This document shows positions 9,003 through 17,685 of a DNA stretch of 64,000 bases, piece after piece. The notes beneath the pieces were generated by a model. That model had not been told where the DNA came from. It did not search any database and saw only the letters and a program-made list of their open reading frames with translations. Position 1 is the first letter of the stretch; each line of letters opens with the position of its first letter. The position numbers and the translations under genes are program-made. This DNA is from Serpentinicella sp031432315 (lineage in GTDB: Bacteria > Bacillota > Clostridia > Peptostreptococcales > Natronincolaceae): positions 1-64,000 of the forward strand of contig NZ_JAVKGO010000010.1 of the NCBI RefSeq assembly GCF_031432315.1. Direction: 5' to 3'.

Positions 9003-9177
9003 ATGGTTAGGAAAAAAACAAAAGAAATTACCCCTGACTTAAGAATGAAGTATGAAATAGCCACTGAATTAGACCTGCTAGACAAAGTAATGAAGTTTGG
9101 GTGGGGAGGCTTAACTGCAAAAGAAACCGGTCGTATAGGGGGAATTATGACAGCTAGGAAAAAGAAAAAAAAGTAAA
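9003..9177 (+). pseudogene. alpha/beta-type small acid-soluble spore protein with an apparent +1 frameshift
   Basis: Translation from ATG 9003 (GGAGG at 8991-8995) gives MVRKKTKEIT, then a MKYEIATEL segment and WGGLTAK. This matches the N-terminal half of a clostridial alpha/beta SASP, the DNA-coating spore proteins. At the A run 9119-9123 the frame is lost and a TAG closes it at 9156-9158. One base fewer in that run restores the expected ETGRIGGIMTA and a lysine-rich end, stopping at TAA 9175-9177, for 57 aa in all. GRIGG corresponds to the germination-protease region of SASPs. Either the gene is broken, or the homopolymer length is a sequencing error, or there is frameshifting. The family call rests on these motifs. 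Confidence 0.7.
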
Positions 9178-9182
9178 TATTG

Positions 9183-9211
9183 TTGACAGCTGTGTTGTAG
9201 CATGATACACT
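9183..9211 (+). promoter_or_regulatory. sigma-A promoter for the cold shock gene
   Basis: TTGACA (9183-9188), 17-base spacer, TACACT (9206-9211). Leaves a leader of about 60 bases. Confidence 0.65.
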
Positions 9212-9277
9212 AAAAAAGAAATAAAGGTGTGATATACATACTTTTATAAAATTAAGTTTTTAGGAGGAATTTGTAAG

Positions 9278-9478
9278 ATGGAAAATGGTACTGTAAAATG
9301 GTTCAACGCTGAAAAAGGATTTGGATTTATTTCAAGAGAAAATGGTGAAGATGTATTTGTACATTTCTCAGCAATCACTATGGATGGTTTCAAAACTCTT
9401 GAAGAAGGACAACAAGTTCAGTTCGAAATCGTTCAAGGCGAAAAAGGACCACAAGCTACAAACGTAACAAGAGCATAA
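9278..9478 (+). CDS. cold shock protein, CspA/CspB family
   Basis: A 66-aa single-stranded nucleic-acid binding beta-barrel (CSD) that acts as an RNA chaperone. It has both RNA-binding motifs: RNP1 KGFGFI at residues 13-18 and RNP2 VFVHFS at 27-32, preceded by VKWFNAEKG. The length and ends match the family exactly. The start at ATG 9278 follows AGGAGG at 9262-9267. It is monocistronic, with its own consensus promoter (9183-9211) and a strong terminator (9548-9578). Whether it is cold-induced or constitutive cannot be seen. Confidence 0.95.
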   Translation: MENGTVKWFNAEKGFGFISRENGEDVFVHFSAITMDGFKTLEEGQQVQFEIVQGEKGPQATNVTRA

Positions 9479-9547
9479 TAGAAACGTAGTTATGAACGTA
9501 ACTGCATCCCTAATGGGATTAATATAAAGATTATTCTTTATGATTTA

Positions 9548-9578
9548 AAACAAGTTAGTAAGCTAACTTGTTTTTTTT
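9548..9578 (+). terminator. intrinsic terminator after the cold shock gene
   Basis: CAAGTTAG (9551-9558) pairs with CTAACTTG (9563-9570), extended by AAA/TTT, followed by eight T. Confidence 0.9.
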
Positions 9579-9612
9579 ATATAGTAGGAAAGGTCTACTT
9601 ACCTACTATATA
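9578..9612. repeat. inverted repeat next to the csp terminator
   Basis: An 11-base perfect inverted repeat (9578-9588 and 9602-9612) with a 13-base loop. The flanking runs of T on one side and A on the other make it terminator-like for transcripts from the minus strand, yet no minus-strand gene is visible to the right. Confidence 0.6.
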
Positions 9613-9848
9613 AAAAAATGGTTTGGCTGCATAGCGTCCTCTTTTCTTATACTGAAAGTGTACTCACACAGCTTACCTGTCTTAAAAAGAAACCTAAAAT
9701 AACAGAGTGAAAGTGACACTAACTACTTTTTTATAGTTATTTTATCATATATGTATAAAAAGAATACAATTGAACCTAAATATAACAATAGTATCTTAGT
9801 TGTAGATACATTATAAACTAAATAATATGTAAAAGAGAGGAGAAGAAC
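9613..9848. other. gap before hslO with no recognised feature
   Basis: Together with the terminator and repeat, this makes a 370-base gene-free stretch. A TTGTAG/TAATAT pair near 9800-9828 would start transcription on top of the ribosome binding site, so I do not call it. No small gene with a ribosome binding site is seen. Confidence 0.4.
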
Positions 9849-10727
9849 ATGAAAAATACGGTATTAAGAGCAACTGCAGGTCAAGGTAGTATACGAATAT
9901 TTGTTGCAAATACAACGAACATGGTTGAAAAAGCTAGAAAAACGCATATGGCATCACCTGTAGCAATAGCCGCATTAGGAAGAACCTTAACTGCAACATC
10001 TATTATGGGTTTAATGTTAAAAAAAGATGGAGAAAAAATAACAGTCAAAATAGATGGCAAAGGACCATTAGGCCCAATTGTTGTTGTAAGTGATCATTTA
10101 GGGCAAGTAAAAGGATATGTTTCACATCCACAAGTGAAAGGGAGTAATATTAGACCTGGCAAACTAAATGTGGGTGAAGCTGTGGGGAATAAAGGAAATA
10201 TAACAGTTATAAAAGATCTTGGTCTAAGAGAGCCATATAGAGGGACATATGAACTTGTGAGTGGTGAAATTGGCGAAGATTTTGCTGCTTATTTTCTACA
10301 TTCTGAACAACAACCTTCAGCAGTTGCATTAGGAGTACTAGTAGATCGGGATTATTCTATCAAAGCGTCTGGTGGTTTTATTTTGCAGGTATTACCAAAT
10401 GCAAAAATAGAAGTGATTAGTAAATTAGAAGAAAAACTAAGTAAATTAGAACCAATCACAGTACTAATGGAAAAAGGGATGAGTGAAGAAGATATACTAC
10501 ATCATGTATTAGGGGACATGGATGTAAAAATATTAGAACGAAATGAAATCGATTTTGTATGTGATTGTAATGCTGAAAGATTTGAAAGAGGTTTAATTAG
10601 TTTAGGAAAAAAAGAACTAAAAGAAATAATAGAAGAAGACAAGGGTGCGGAATTACAGTGTCATTTTTGTAATGAAAAATATTATTTTGATGAAGAAAAT
10701 CTTAAAGGATTACTAAGTAGAATATAA
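9849..10727 (+). CDS. hslO: redox-regulated molecular chaperone Hsp33
   Basis: Cytosolic holdase chaperone activated by oxidation of a C-terminal zinc site. The 292-aa length and domain order match the family: an N-terminal globular domain (about 1-180), a linker, then the zinc-binding domain with CDC (C238, C240) and CHFC (C271, C274). All four cysteines of the CXC...CXXC switch are intact. The start at ATG 9849 follows GAGAGGAG at 9834-9841. It stands alone between a gene-free gap and a terminator at 10796-10826. In an anaerobe it would serve during oxygen or hypochlorite exposure. Confidence 0.95.
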   Translation: MKNTVLRATAGQGSIRIFVANTTNMVEKARKTHMASPVAIAALGRTLTATSIMGLMLKKDGEKITVKIDGKGPLGPIVVVSDHLGQVKGYVSHPQVKGSNIRPGKLNVGEAVGNKGNITVIKDLGLREPYRGTYELVSGEIGEDFAAYFLHSEQQPSAVALGVLVDRDYSIKASGGFILQVLPNAKIEVISKLEEKLSKLEPITVLMEKGMSEEDILHHVLGDMDVKILERNEIDFVCDCNAERFERGLISLGKKELKEIIEEDKGAELQCHFCNEKYYFDEENLKGLLSRI

Positions 10728-10795
10728 TGATCAATACTAGCATATAATGATTTAAGTTTTTTATATGCTAATATAGGGTTAATATCATAATAATT

Positions 10796-10826
10796 AATGA
10801 GTTAGCATGGCTAACTCATTTTATTT
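10796..10826 (+). terminator. intrinsic terminator after hslO
   Basis: Perfect 11-bp stem (10796-10806 with 10810-10820), 3-base loop, T-rich tail TTTATTT. Confidence 0.85.
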
Positions 10827-10872
10827 ATAATTTTTTTTATTGTTTAAAACTTTAGAATTTTCTAAAAATATA

Positions 10873-10901
10873 TTGACATTATAGAATTTGCTTGTTAAAA
10901 T
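10873..10901 (+). promoter_or_regulatory. sigma-A promoter of the ilv-leu operon
   Basis: TTGACA (10873-10878), 17-base spacer, TAAAAT (10896-10901). Start predicted near 10908, just upstream of the T-box leader. Confidence 0.75.
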
Positions 10902-10929
10902 ACATTAAATACTTAAATAATTTCGACAA

Positions 10930-11184
10930 AAAAATGATGATGGAGACAGGTATTTTAATAAAAACAGTCACAGAGAGTCGATGGTTGGTGAAAATCGGCA
11001 CTGTTATAAAATACAAATCACTCCTGAATTATATCTCTGAACCAAAGTAAGAGATGATCGGTAGCAACGTTATAGCTAAGACTTTAAATCTCAAAGTGGT
11101 TTTTGTTAACACAAAAACAAATTAGGGTGGTAACGCGTGTTAATCCTCGTCCCTGCAATTTTATGCAGGGGCGTTTTATTTTTT
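10930..11184 (+). promoter_or_regulatory. T-box leader, isoleucine specifier (ATC), ilv-leu operon
   Basis: A tRNA-sensing transcriptional attenuator. Stem I shows the conserved AGAGAG bulge region and the distal loop GGTTGGTGAAAA near 10972-10994. The specifier loop contains ATC at 11017-11019 followed by the conserved A. The T-box AGGGTGGTAACGCG lies at 11124-11137. The terminator pairs 11148-11157 with 11164-11173 and ends in a T tract to 11184. Uncharged tRNA-Ile (anticodon GAT) should stabilise the antiterminator and switch on the operon. The specifier was set by aligning the four T-boxes of this window, each with codon plus A at the same place. Confidence 0.92.
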
Positions 11185-11211
11185 AAAAATACATAATGGG
11201 GGAGTGATAAT

Positions 11212-11685
11212 ATGAATAAACATGTTCTTTCAGTATTAGTGGAAAACCAGTCAGGTGTACTTAGTAGAGTAGCAGGATTATTTAGTCGTCGGGGATATAA
11301 TATTGACAGCTTATCAGTAGGAGAAACAGAAAACCCAAAAATTTCAAGAATGACAATTGCAGTTCGTGCGGATGCGTTAATATTAGAACAAATTATAAAG
11401 CAGTTAAGCAAACTTGTGGATGTTTTAAAAGTAGTTGAGCTAAAACCAGAAGAGTCCGTATATAGAGAACTTGCATTAATTAAAGTAGAAGCAGATTTTG
11501 AAAACAGATCTTCAATTATTGAAGTTGTTGCAGTTTTTAGAGCAAAGGTAATTGATGTGTCTAAAGAAACACTTACAGTAGAAATAACAGGTGATAGGCA
11601 AAAAATTTCAGCCTTTATTGAAGTAATGACGAGTTATGGAGTCAAAGAAATTGTCAGAACAGGGCTTACAGCACTGGGAAGATAA
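11212..11685 (+). CDS. ilvN: acetolactate synthase small (regulatory) subunit
   Basis: Regulatory subunit of acetohydroxyacid synthase, which activates the catalytic subunit and gives valine feedback inhibition. The 157-aa protein has an N-terminal ACT domain (residues about 3-75, starting LSVLVENQSGVLSRVAGLF) and the ALS small-subunit C-terminal domain (about 83-157). The start at ATG 11212 follows GGGGGAG at 11198-11204. It opens the operon, while its catalytic partner ilvB is the last gene more than 9 kb away, an unusual split because the two genes are commonly adjacent. The minus-strand frames overlapping it are shadows. Confidence 0.94.
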   Translation: MNKHVLSVLVENQSGVLSRVAGLFSRRGYNIDSLSVGETENPKISRMTIAVRADALILEQIIKQLSKLVDVLKVVELKPEESVYRELALIKVEADFENRSSIIEVVAVFRAKVIDVSKETLTVEITGDRQKISAFIEVMTSYGVKEIVRTGLTALGR

Positions 11686-11719
11686 AAATATATTATTTTA
11701 AAAAATAGGGGGAATAAAA

Positions 11720-12709
11720 ATGGCAAAATTATATTATGAGAAAGATTGTAACTTAGATTTATTAAAAGGAAAAACAGTAGCAGTAATTGGTTATGGAAGT
11801 CAAGGTCATGCCCATGCTTTAAACTTACATGAATCAGGTGTGGATGTAATTGTTGGTTTATATGAAGGAAGTAAATCATGGAAATTAGCAGAAGAGGCAG
11901 GATTAAAAGTTGCTGTAGCCGCTGATGCCGCAGCAAAAGCCGATGTAATCATGATTCTTGTAAACGATGAAAAACAAGCACAAATTTATAAGGAAAGCGT
12001 TGCACCTAACTTAAAAGCAGGTAAGTCTTTAGTATTTGCCCATGGGTTCAATATTCACTATGCACAAATTGTACCACCAGAGGATGTAAATGTATTTATG
12101 GTAGCACCTAAAGGGCCAGGTCATACTGTTAGAATGCAGTTTGAAGAAGGTAAAGGCGTTCCTTGTTTAATTGCTATTTATCAAGATGTTTCAGGAGATG
12201 CAAAAGATCTAGCTTTAGCTTATGCAGCAGGAGTTGGTGGAGCAAGAGCAGGGATTCTTGAAACAACTTTTAAAGAAGAAACGGAAACAGACTTATTTGG
12301 AGAGCAAGCAGTATTATGTGGTGGGGTATCTGAGTTAATTAAAACAGGTTTTGAAGTTTTAGTAGAAGCGGGATATCAACCAGAAAGTGCATACTTTGAG
12401 TGTCTACACGAGATGAAGTTAATTGTCGATATGATCAATCAAGGTGGATTAGAATATATGAGATATTCTATTAGTGATACTGCAGAGTACGGTGATTATT
12501 CAGTAGGTAAAAGAATTATAACAGATGAAACAAAACAAGAAATGAGAAAGGTACTAAGTGAAGTTCAAGATGGAACCTTTGCAAGAAATTGGATTTTAGA
12601 GAATCAATCAAATAGAGCGGCATTTACAGCAAGAAGAAGAATTGAAAAAGACCACCAAATCGAAGAAGTTGGTAGAGAGTTAAGAAAAATGATGAGTTGG
12701 TCTAAATAG
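11720..12709 (+). CDS. ilvC: ketol-acid reductoisomerase (NADP+)
   Basis: Rearranges and reduces acetolactate or acetohydroxybutyrate to the dihydroxy acids for valine and isoleucine; Mg2+ dependent. It is a class I (short) enzyme of 329 aa. The Rossmann motif GYGSQG is at residues 24-29, and the knotted C-terminal domain carries the Mg-binding acids in DLFGEQAVLCGG and ECLHEMKL. The loop after the second strand reads YEGSKSW, consistent with NADPH use by its serine. RBS GGGGG at 11708-11712. Second gene of the operon. Confidence 0.97.
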   Translation: MAKLYYEKDCNLDLLKGKTVAVIGYGSQGHAHALNLHESGVDVIVGLYEGSKSWKLAEEAGLKVAVAADAAAKADVIMILVNDEKQAQIYKESVAPNLKAGKSLVFAHGFNIHYAQIVPPEDVNVFMVAPKGPGHTVRMQFEEGKGVPCLIAIYQDVSGDAKDLALAYAAGVGGARAGILETTFKEETETDLFGEQAVLCGGVSELIKTGFEVLVEAGYQPESAYFECLHEMKLIVDMINQGGLEYMRYSISDTAEYGDYSVGKRIITDETKQEMRKVLSEVQDGTFARNWILENQSNRAAFTARRRIEKDHQIEEVGRELRKMMSWSK

Positions 12710-12738
12710 TATTTAGTGTTAAAAAAAAAGGGGTTTTA

Positions 12739-14265
12739 ATGATGGGGAGAAAAATCAAAATTTTTGATACTACACTAAGAGATGGAGAGCAATCTCCAGG
12801 TTGTAGCATGAATTTAAACGAAAAAATAAAAGTAGCCAAACAACTAGAAAAAATGGGTGTGGATGTGATTGAGGCAGGTTTTGCTATCGCATCCCCTGGA
12901 GATTTTGCTTCTGTTAGTGCTATTGCAAGAACAGTAAAAAATTCAGTAGTAGCAAGTTTATGTAGAGCTCTCCCAAAAGATATAGATAAGGCTTATGAAG
13001 CTGTAAAAGAAGCAGAACAGCCTAGAATACATACTTTTATTGCTACTTCCGATATCCATATGAAATATAAATTAAAGTCTAGTAAAGAAGAAGTATTAGA
13101 AAGAGCCGTAAACATGGTTAAGTATGCTAAAAAATACTGTAGTGATATTGAGTTTTCAGCTGAGGACGCTTCAAGAAGTAATCCGGAATTTCTTTATAAA
13201 ATATTTGAAGAAGTAATAAAAGCAGGAGCCACAGTAATCAATGTACCAGATACAGTGGGATATACTACACCAGATGAATACTACAACCTTATTAAAGGGA
13301 TCCGAGAGAATGTTCCTAATGTAGATAAAGCTGAAATCTCAGTGCACTGCCATAATGATTTAGGAATGGCAGTAGCCAATACATTAGCAGCAGCAAGAGC
13401 AGGAGCTACACAACTTGAATGTACAATTAATGGTATTGGTGAAAGAGCTGGAAATGCCGCTATGGAAGAACTAGTGATGGCCATTAATACAAGAAAAGAT
13501 TTTTATGCCTTAAGTACAAACATAGATACCACACAAATTTATCCAGCTAGTCAGTTAATAACTAAAATCACTGGAATGAAAGTACAGCATAACAAAGCAA
13601 TTGTAGGGAAAAATGCTTTTGCACATGAATCTGGTATACATCAACATGGAATGTTAGCCAATGCTAGCACTTATGAAATAATGACCCCAGAGTCTATTGG
13701 ACTTTCAAAAAATAATATTGTCTTAGGTAAACATTCCGGCCGACATGCTTTTGAAAATAGGTTAAATGAGTTGGGATACAATCTTAATACAAAACAAATA
13801 GACAGAATATTCAATGATTTCAAAGTCTTAGCAGATAAGAAAAAAGCTATTTTCGATAAAGATTTAGAGGCATTAGTACAAGAAAAAGTTATTGAAGTAG
13901 AAGAAACACTTAAACTCCAACAGTTTACGATTAATTGTGGAAATACAATCACATCTACTGCGACGATAAATGTTTTAAATAATGGAAATGAAGTAGAGGA
14001 AGTATCCCTTGGACATGGGCCAGTAGATGCAGCTTTTAAAGCAATTGATAAAGTATTAGATGGTAGCTTTACTTTAGATGATTATGCATTAAACTCTGTT
14101 ACTGAAGGAGAAGATGCACAGGGTGAAGCAACGGTTAAAATAAAGCGCTATGGACGCTTGTATACTGGGCGCGGATTAAGTACAGATGTTGTTGAGGCAA
14201 GTATAAAAGCGTATATAAATGCGGTTAACAAAATGTTAAACGATATAGAAGGGCAGGAAGGGTGA
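12739..14265 (+). CDS. leuA: 2-isopropylmalate synthase
   Basis: Condenses acetyl-CoA with 2-oxoisovalerate, the first committed step to leucine. The 508-aa protein has the HMGL-like TIM barrel with DTTLRDGEQSPGC at the N-terminus, the metal-binding HCHNDLGMA and the substrate loop HESGIHQHG. A C-terminal LeuA dimerisation/allosteric domain (about 375-508) is where leucine feedback acts in this family. Two adjacent ATG codons (12739, 12742) are possible starts; AAAGGGG at 12727-12733 suits either. The stop overlaps the ribosome binding site of cimA, implying coupling. Confidence 0.95.
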   Translation: MMGRKIKIFDTTLRDGEQSPGCSMNLNEKIKVAKQLEKMGVDVIEAGFAIASPGDFASVSAIARTVKNSVVASLCRALPKDIDKAYEAVKEAEQPRIHTFIATSDIHMKYKLKSSKEEVLERAVNMVKYAKKYCSDIEFSAEDASRSNPEFLYKIFEEVIKAGATVINVPDTVGYTTPDEYYNLIKGIRENVPNVDKAEISVHCHNDLGMAVANTLAAARAGATQLECTINGIGERAGNAAMEELVMAINTRKDFYALSTNIDTTQIYPASQLITKITGMKVQHNKAIVGKNAFAHESGIHQHGMLANASTYEIMTPESIGLSKNNIVLGKHSGRHAFENRLNELGYNLNTKQIDRIFNDFKVLADKKKAIFDKDLEALVQEKVIEVEETLKLQQFTINCGNTITSTATINVLNNGNEVEEVSLGHGPVDAAFKAIDKVLDGSFTLDDYALNSVTEGEDAQGEATVKIKRYGRLYTGRGLSTDVVEASIKAYINAVNKMLNDIEGQEG

Positions 14266-14270
14266 GACAT

Positions 14271-15860
14271 ATGCCTAAAAAGATTGAAATATTTGATTCA
14301 ACTTTAAGAGATGGTGCACAGGCTGAAGGAATTTCATTTTCAGTCGATGATAAATTAAAGATCGTTAAAGCTTTAGATGCTTTAGGGGTTTCATATATAG
14401 AAGCGGGAAATCCCGGTTCAAACCCGAAAGATCTAGAATTTTTTCAAAAAATAAGAGGCCAAAAGCTCAGCAATGCAAAATTAACAGCTTTTGGGAGCAC
14501 GAGGCGTGCAGGTATTTCTGTACAAGAAGATCCTAATGTTCAATCTTTACTTAAGGCGGATACTCCTGCAGTTGCAATATTCGGTAAAAGTTGGGACTTT
14601 CATGTAACGGATATACTTAAAACAACATTAGAAGAAAACCTCAACATGCTAAAAGACACTATTTCGTTCTTTAAACAACAGGGAAAAGAAGTTATTTTCG
14701 ATGCAGAGCACTTCTATGATGGATATAAAGCAAATCCTGAATATGCTATGGCTACGTTAAGGGCTGCTGAAGAAGGCGGTGCTGACTGGTTAGTATTATG
14801 TGAGACAAATGGTGGTGCGTTTCCTGATGATATTTATGAAGTAACAAAAAAGGTTGTCGAAACCTTCAACGTTAGCGTTGGTGTTCACTGCCATAATGAT
14901 AGTGGTATGGCAGTTGCTAACTCGATAATGGGTGTGGAAGCAGGCGCTGTTCAAGTTCAAGGAACCTACTTAGGTTTTGGAGAAAGATGTGGTAATGCAA
15001 ATCTAAGCACGATTATTGCGAATCTACAAGTAAAGAGAAATTATAATTGTATATTAGATGATCAAGTACAGAATCTTACACCAATAGCAAGATATATGGC
15101 TGAAATTACTAATATTTCTGTAAATGAAAGAGAGCCATACATAGGCAATTCTGCCTTTGCTCATAAAGGTGGTATGCATATAGATGGGGTTAGTAAATCA
15201 AGCAGTTCCTTTGAGCATATAAATCCTAAAAAAGTCGGAAATAAACGAAGATTTTTAATGTCAGAAGTTTCAGGTAAAAGTACGATTCTTTCGAAAATAC
15301 AAAAAATCAATCCTAATATAACGAAAGACTCTGCAGAAACTCAAGCGATTATAGATAGGTTAAAAGAGCTTGAATATGCTGGATATCAATTTGAAGGTGC
15401 AGAAAGTACTTTTGAGTTAATTATAAGAAAACAGTTAGGTAAATATAGACCATTCTTCGAACTTATTCATTATAAAATCATTGGAGAACAACCTGCAGAC
15501 AGTTCAGATAGTTCTTCAGCATTAGTAAAAATAAATGTGGATGGTCAGGAAGAATTAACTGTAGCTGAAGGTGCTGGACCTGTAAATGCTTTAGACAAAG
15601 CACTAAGAAAGGCCTTAGAGGTATTTTACCCACAAATAAAAGATGTATGCTTGACGGATTACAAAGTTAGGGTTTTAGACACAAAAACTGCTACTGCATC
15701 TAAAGTTAGGGTGCTTATTGAGTCAACAGATGGCCGCAATATATGGAGTACAGTTGGGGTATCTACAGATATTATTGAGGCAAGTTGGATTGCATTAGTA
15801 GATTCCGTTGAATATAAACTGATACAGGATATAGAGGAAAAAGTAAGAGCTTACATGTAA
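14271..15860 (+). CDS. cimA: citramalate synthase
   Basis: Condenses acetyl-CoA with pyruvate to give (R)-citramalate, the entry to threonine-independent isoleucine synthesis. The 529-aa protein is LeuA-like but distinct: FDSTLRDGAQAEG at the N-terminus, EAGNPGSNPKD, HCHNDSGMA and FAHKGGMH, and a C-terminal LeuA-type regulatory domain. This pattern is that of the long citramalate synthase family rather than LeuA. I use ATG 14271, eight bases after AGGAAGGG (14255-14262); the GTG at 14262 overlaps that site. It lies between leuA and leuCDB, whose products can process the citramalate branch too. No ilvA (threonine dehydratase) occurs in the operon, which supports the role. Confidence 0.9.
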   Translation: MPKKIEIFDSTLRDGAQAEGISFSVDDKLKIVKALDALGVSYIEAGNPGSNPKDLEFFQKIRGQKLSNAKLTAFGSTRRAGISVQEDPNVQSLLKADTPAVAIFGKSWDFHVTDILKTTLEENLNMLKDTISFFKQQGKEVIFDAEHFYDGYKANPEYAMATLRAAEEGGADWLVLCETNGGAFPDDIYEVTKKVVETFNVSVGVHCHNDSGMAVANSIMGVEAGAVQVQGTYLGFGERCGNANLSTIIANLQVKRNYNCILDDQVQNLTPIARYMAEITNISVNEREPYIGNSAFAHKGGMHIDGVSKSSSSFEHINPKKVGNKRRFLMSEVSGKSTILSKIQKINPNITKDSAETQAIIDRLKELEYAGYQFEGAESTFELIIRKQLGKYRPFFELIHYKIIGEQPADSSDSSSALVKINVDGQEELTVAEGAGPVNALDKALRKALEVFYPQIKDVCLTDYKVRVLDTKTATASKVRVLIESTDGRNIWSTVGVSTDIIEASWIALVDSVEYKLIQDIEEKVRAYM

Positions 15861-15887
15861 ATATAATTGAATTGGAGGTATTTTATA

Positions 15888-17153
15888 ATGGGAATGACAA
15901 TGACACAAAAAATATTAGCAGCACATGCTGGCTTAGATAGTGTAAAGGCTGGACAACTGATTCAAGCGAATCTAGATTTAGTCCTAGGAAATGATGTAAC
16001 AACCCCTGTTGCAGTTAAAGAGTTTAACAAAATTGGTGTTGATAAAGTTTTTGATAAGAAAAAGGTAGCAATTGTTCCTGATCATTTTACACCGAATAAA
16101 GATATACAGTCAGCTGAACAATGTAAATTTATTCGTGAGTTTGCTCATGAAAAAGAGGTAGAAAATTATTTTGAAATTGGAGAAATGGGTATTGAGCATG
16201 CGTTAATCCCTGAAAAAGGTTTAGTTGTACCTGGAGATGTTGTCATAGGAGCAGATTCACATACATGTACATATGGAGCCTTAGGTGCTTTTTCTACAGG
16301 AATAGGAAGTACAGATATGGCAGCGGGTATGGCTATTGGGCAATGTTGGTTTAAGGTACCAAGTGCAATTAAATTTGTTTTAACAGGAAAACCTCAGAAT
16401 AAATGGGTAAGTGGTAAAGACATCATTCTTCATATCATTGGAATGATCGGTGTAGACGGAGCATTATACAAGTCTATGGAATTTGTTGGAGACGGAATAC
16501 AACATTTATCAATGGATGATCGTTTTTCAATGGCAAATATGGCCATAGAAGCAGGAGGGAAAAACGGAATATTCCCAGTTGATGAAAAGACCTTAGCGTA
16601 TGTTAAGGAGCACGCTACAAAACCTCATACGGTTTATACTGCGGACGAAGATGCAGAGTATGATGAGGTATATGAAATAAATTTAGCTGAGATAGAGCCA
16701 ACTGTATCTTTCCCACATTTACCAGATAACACAAGAAAAATCACAGAAGTAGGGGAAGTAAAAATTGATCAAGTTGTAATAGGTTCATGTACAAATGGAC
16801 GAATTGAAGATATGAGAGTAGCCGCTAATATATTGGCGGGTAAAAAAGTTGCTAAAGGTGTTCGTGTAATAGTGTTCCCAGCAACGCAGAAGATATATCT
16901 TCAAGCCCTAAAAGAAGGCTTGATTGAAAAGTTTGTTCAAGCAGGAGCAACTTTTAGCACACCAACCTGTGGACCTTGTCTAGGTGGACATATGGGTATT
17001 CTAGCTAAGGGTGAGAGAGCGATAGCAACAACCAATAGAAACTTTGTTGGAAGAATGGGACACCCTGAATCAGAAGTTTACTTATCAAGTCCAGCAGTTG
17101 CAGCTGCATCAGCTTTAACAGGAAAAATTACTAATCCAGAGGATATAGCATAA
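15888..17153 (+). CDS. leuC: 3-isopropylmalate dehydratase large subunit
   Basis: Aconitase-family subunit carrying the [4Fe-4S] cluster. Isomerises 2- to 3-isopropylmalate and, in citramalate organisms, citramalate to methylmalate. The cluster cysteines are visible in VIGSCTNGR and TPTCGPCLGG. At 421 aa it belongs to the short, homoaconitase-like LeuC class rather than the roughly 466-aa enterobacterial type. Start ATG 15888, after TTGGAGG at 15872-15878; the TTG at 15867 is upstream of that site. Its partner leuD follows 15 bases later. Confidence 0.95.
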   Translation: MGMTMTQKILAAHAGLDSVKAGQLIQANLDLVLGNDVTTPVAVKEFNKIGVDKVFDKKKVAIVPDHFTPNKDIQSAEQCKFIREFAHEKEVENYFEIGEMGIEHALIPEKGLVVPGDVVIGADSHTCTYGALGAFSTGIGSTDMAAGMAIGQCWFKVPSAIKFVLTGKPQNKWVSGKDIILHIIGMIGVDGALYKSMEFVGDGIQHLSMDDRFSMANMAIEAGGKNGIFPVDEKTLAYVKEHATKPHTVYTADEDAEYDEVYEINLAEIEPTVSFPHLPDNTRKITEVGEVKIDQVVIGSCTNGRIEDMRVAANILAGKKVAKGVRVIVFPATQKIYLQALKEGLIEKFVQAGATFSTPTCGPCLGGHMGILAKGERAIATTNRNFVGRMGHPESEVYLSSPAVAAASALTGKITNPEDIA

Positions 17154-17168
17154 AGGGGGAAATATAAT

Positions 17169-17663
17169 ATGAAAGCAAATGGAAGCGTATTTAAGTATGG
17201 AAATAATGTAGATACTGATGTTATTATTCCGGCAAGGTACTTAAACACATCAGATCCAAAAGAGCTAGCTAAACATTGTATGGAAGATATAGACGCAGAT
17301 TTTGTAAATAAAGTTAATGATGGAGACATAATTGTAGCTGACAAAAACTTTGGATGTGGATCATCTAGGGAACATGCACCATTAGCGATTAAAGCATCAG
17401 GAGTATCCTGTGTTATTGCCTCAACTTTTGCAAGAATATTTTATAGAAATTCTATTAATATCGGACTGCCAATATTAGAGTGTGAAGAAGCAGTAAAGAA
17501 AATAGATAATGGGGATAAATTAGATATTGACTTTAAAGCTGGTGTTATTAAAAACTTAACTAAAAATGAAGTATATCAAGCAGAACCTTTTCCAGAATTC
17601 ATACAAGGTATTATGGCAGCTGATGGATTAATACAGTATATTAAAAATAATCTTAACAAGTAA
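17169..17663 (+). CDS. leuD: 3-isopropylmalate dehydratase small subunit
   Basis: Swivelling-domain partner of LeuC. The 164-aa protein contains the substrate-binding loop FGCGSSREHAP near residues 59-69 and opens with YGNNVDTDVIIPARYL. This short form (about 165 aa rather than about 200) pairs with the short LeuC class. The combination is often promiscuous between isopropylmalate and citramalate (family knowledge), which suits an operon that contains cimA. RBS AGGGGG at 17154-17159. Confidence 0.95.
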   Translation: MKANGSVFKYGNNVDTDVIIPARYLNTSDPKELAKHCMEDIDADFVNKVNDGDIIVADKNFGCGSSREHAPLAIKASGVSCVIASTFARIFYRNSINIGLPILECEEAVKKIDNGDKLDIDFKAGVIKNLTKNEVYQAEPFPEFIQGIMAADGLIQYIKNNLNK

Positions 17664-17685
17664 ATCAAATACGGGGGAATAAAAT

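Noticed and set aside
6511..9640. Recurring TTATACAGCGT-like string (near 6510, 8967 and, partly, 9630)
   Set aside because: Eleven-base matches are expected by chance many times in 64 kb, and the contexts differ.
9800..9828. TTGTAG-17-TAATAT promoter for hslO
   Set aside because: Transcription would begin on the ribosome binding site; more likely a chance match in AT-rich DNA.
13281..13952. Minus-strand open frames inside leuA (13281-13484, 13671-13952), and similar ones in ilvD, fhs, dapH and others
   Set aside because: They are shadows of strongly conserved genes on the other strand, lack ribosome binding sites, and have unnatural Ser/Ile-rich composition.
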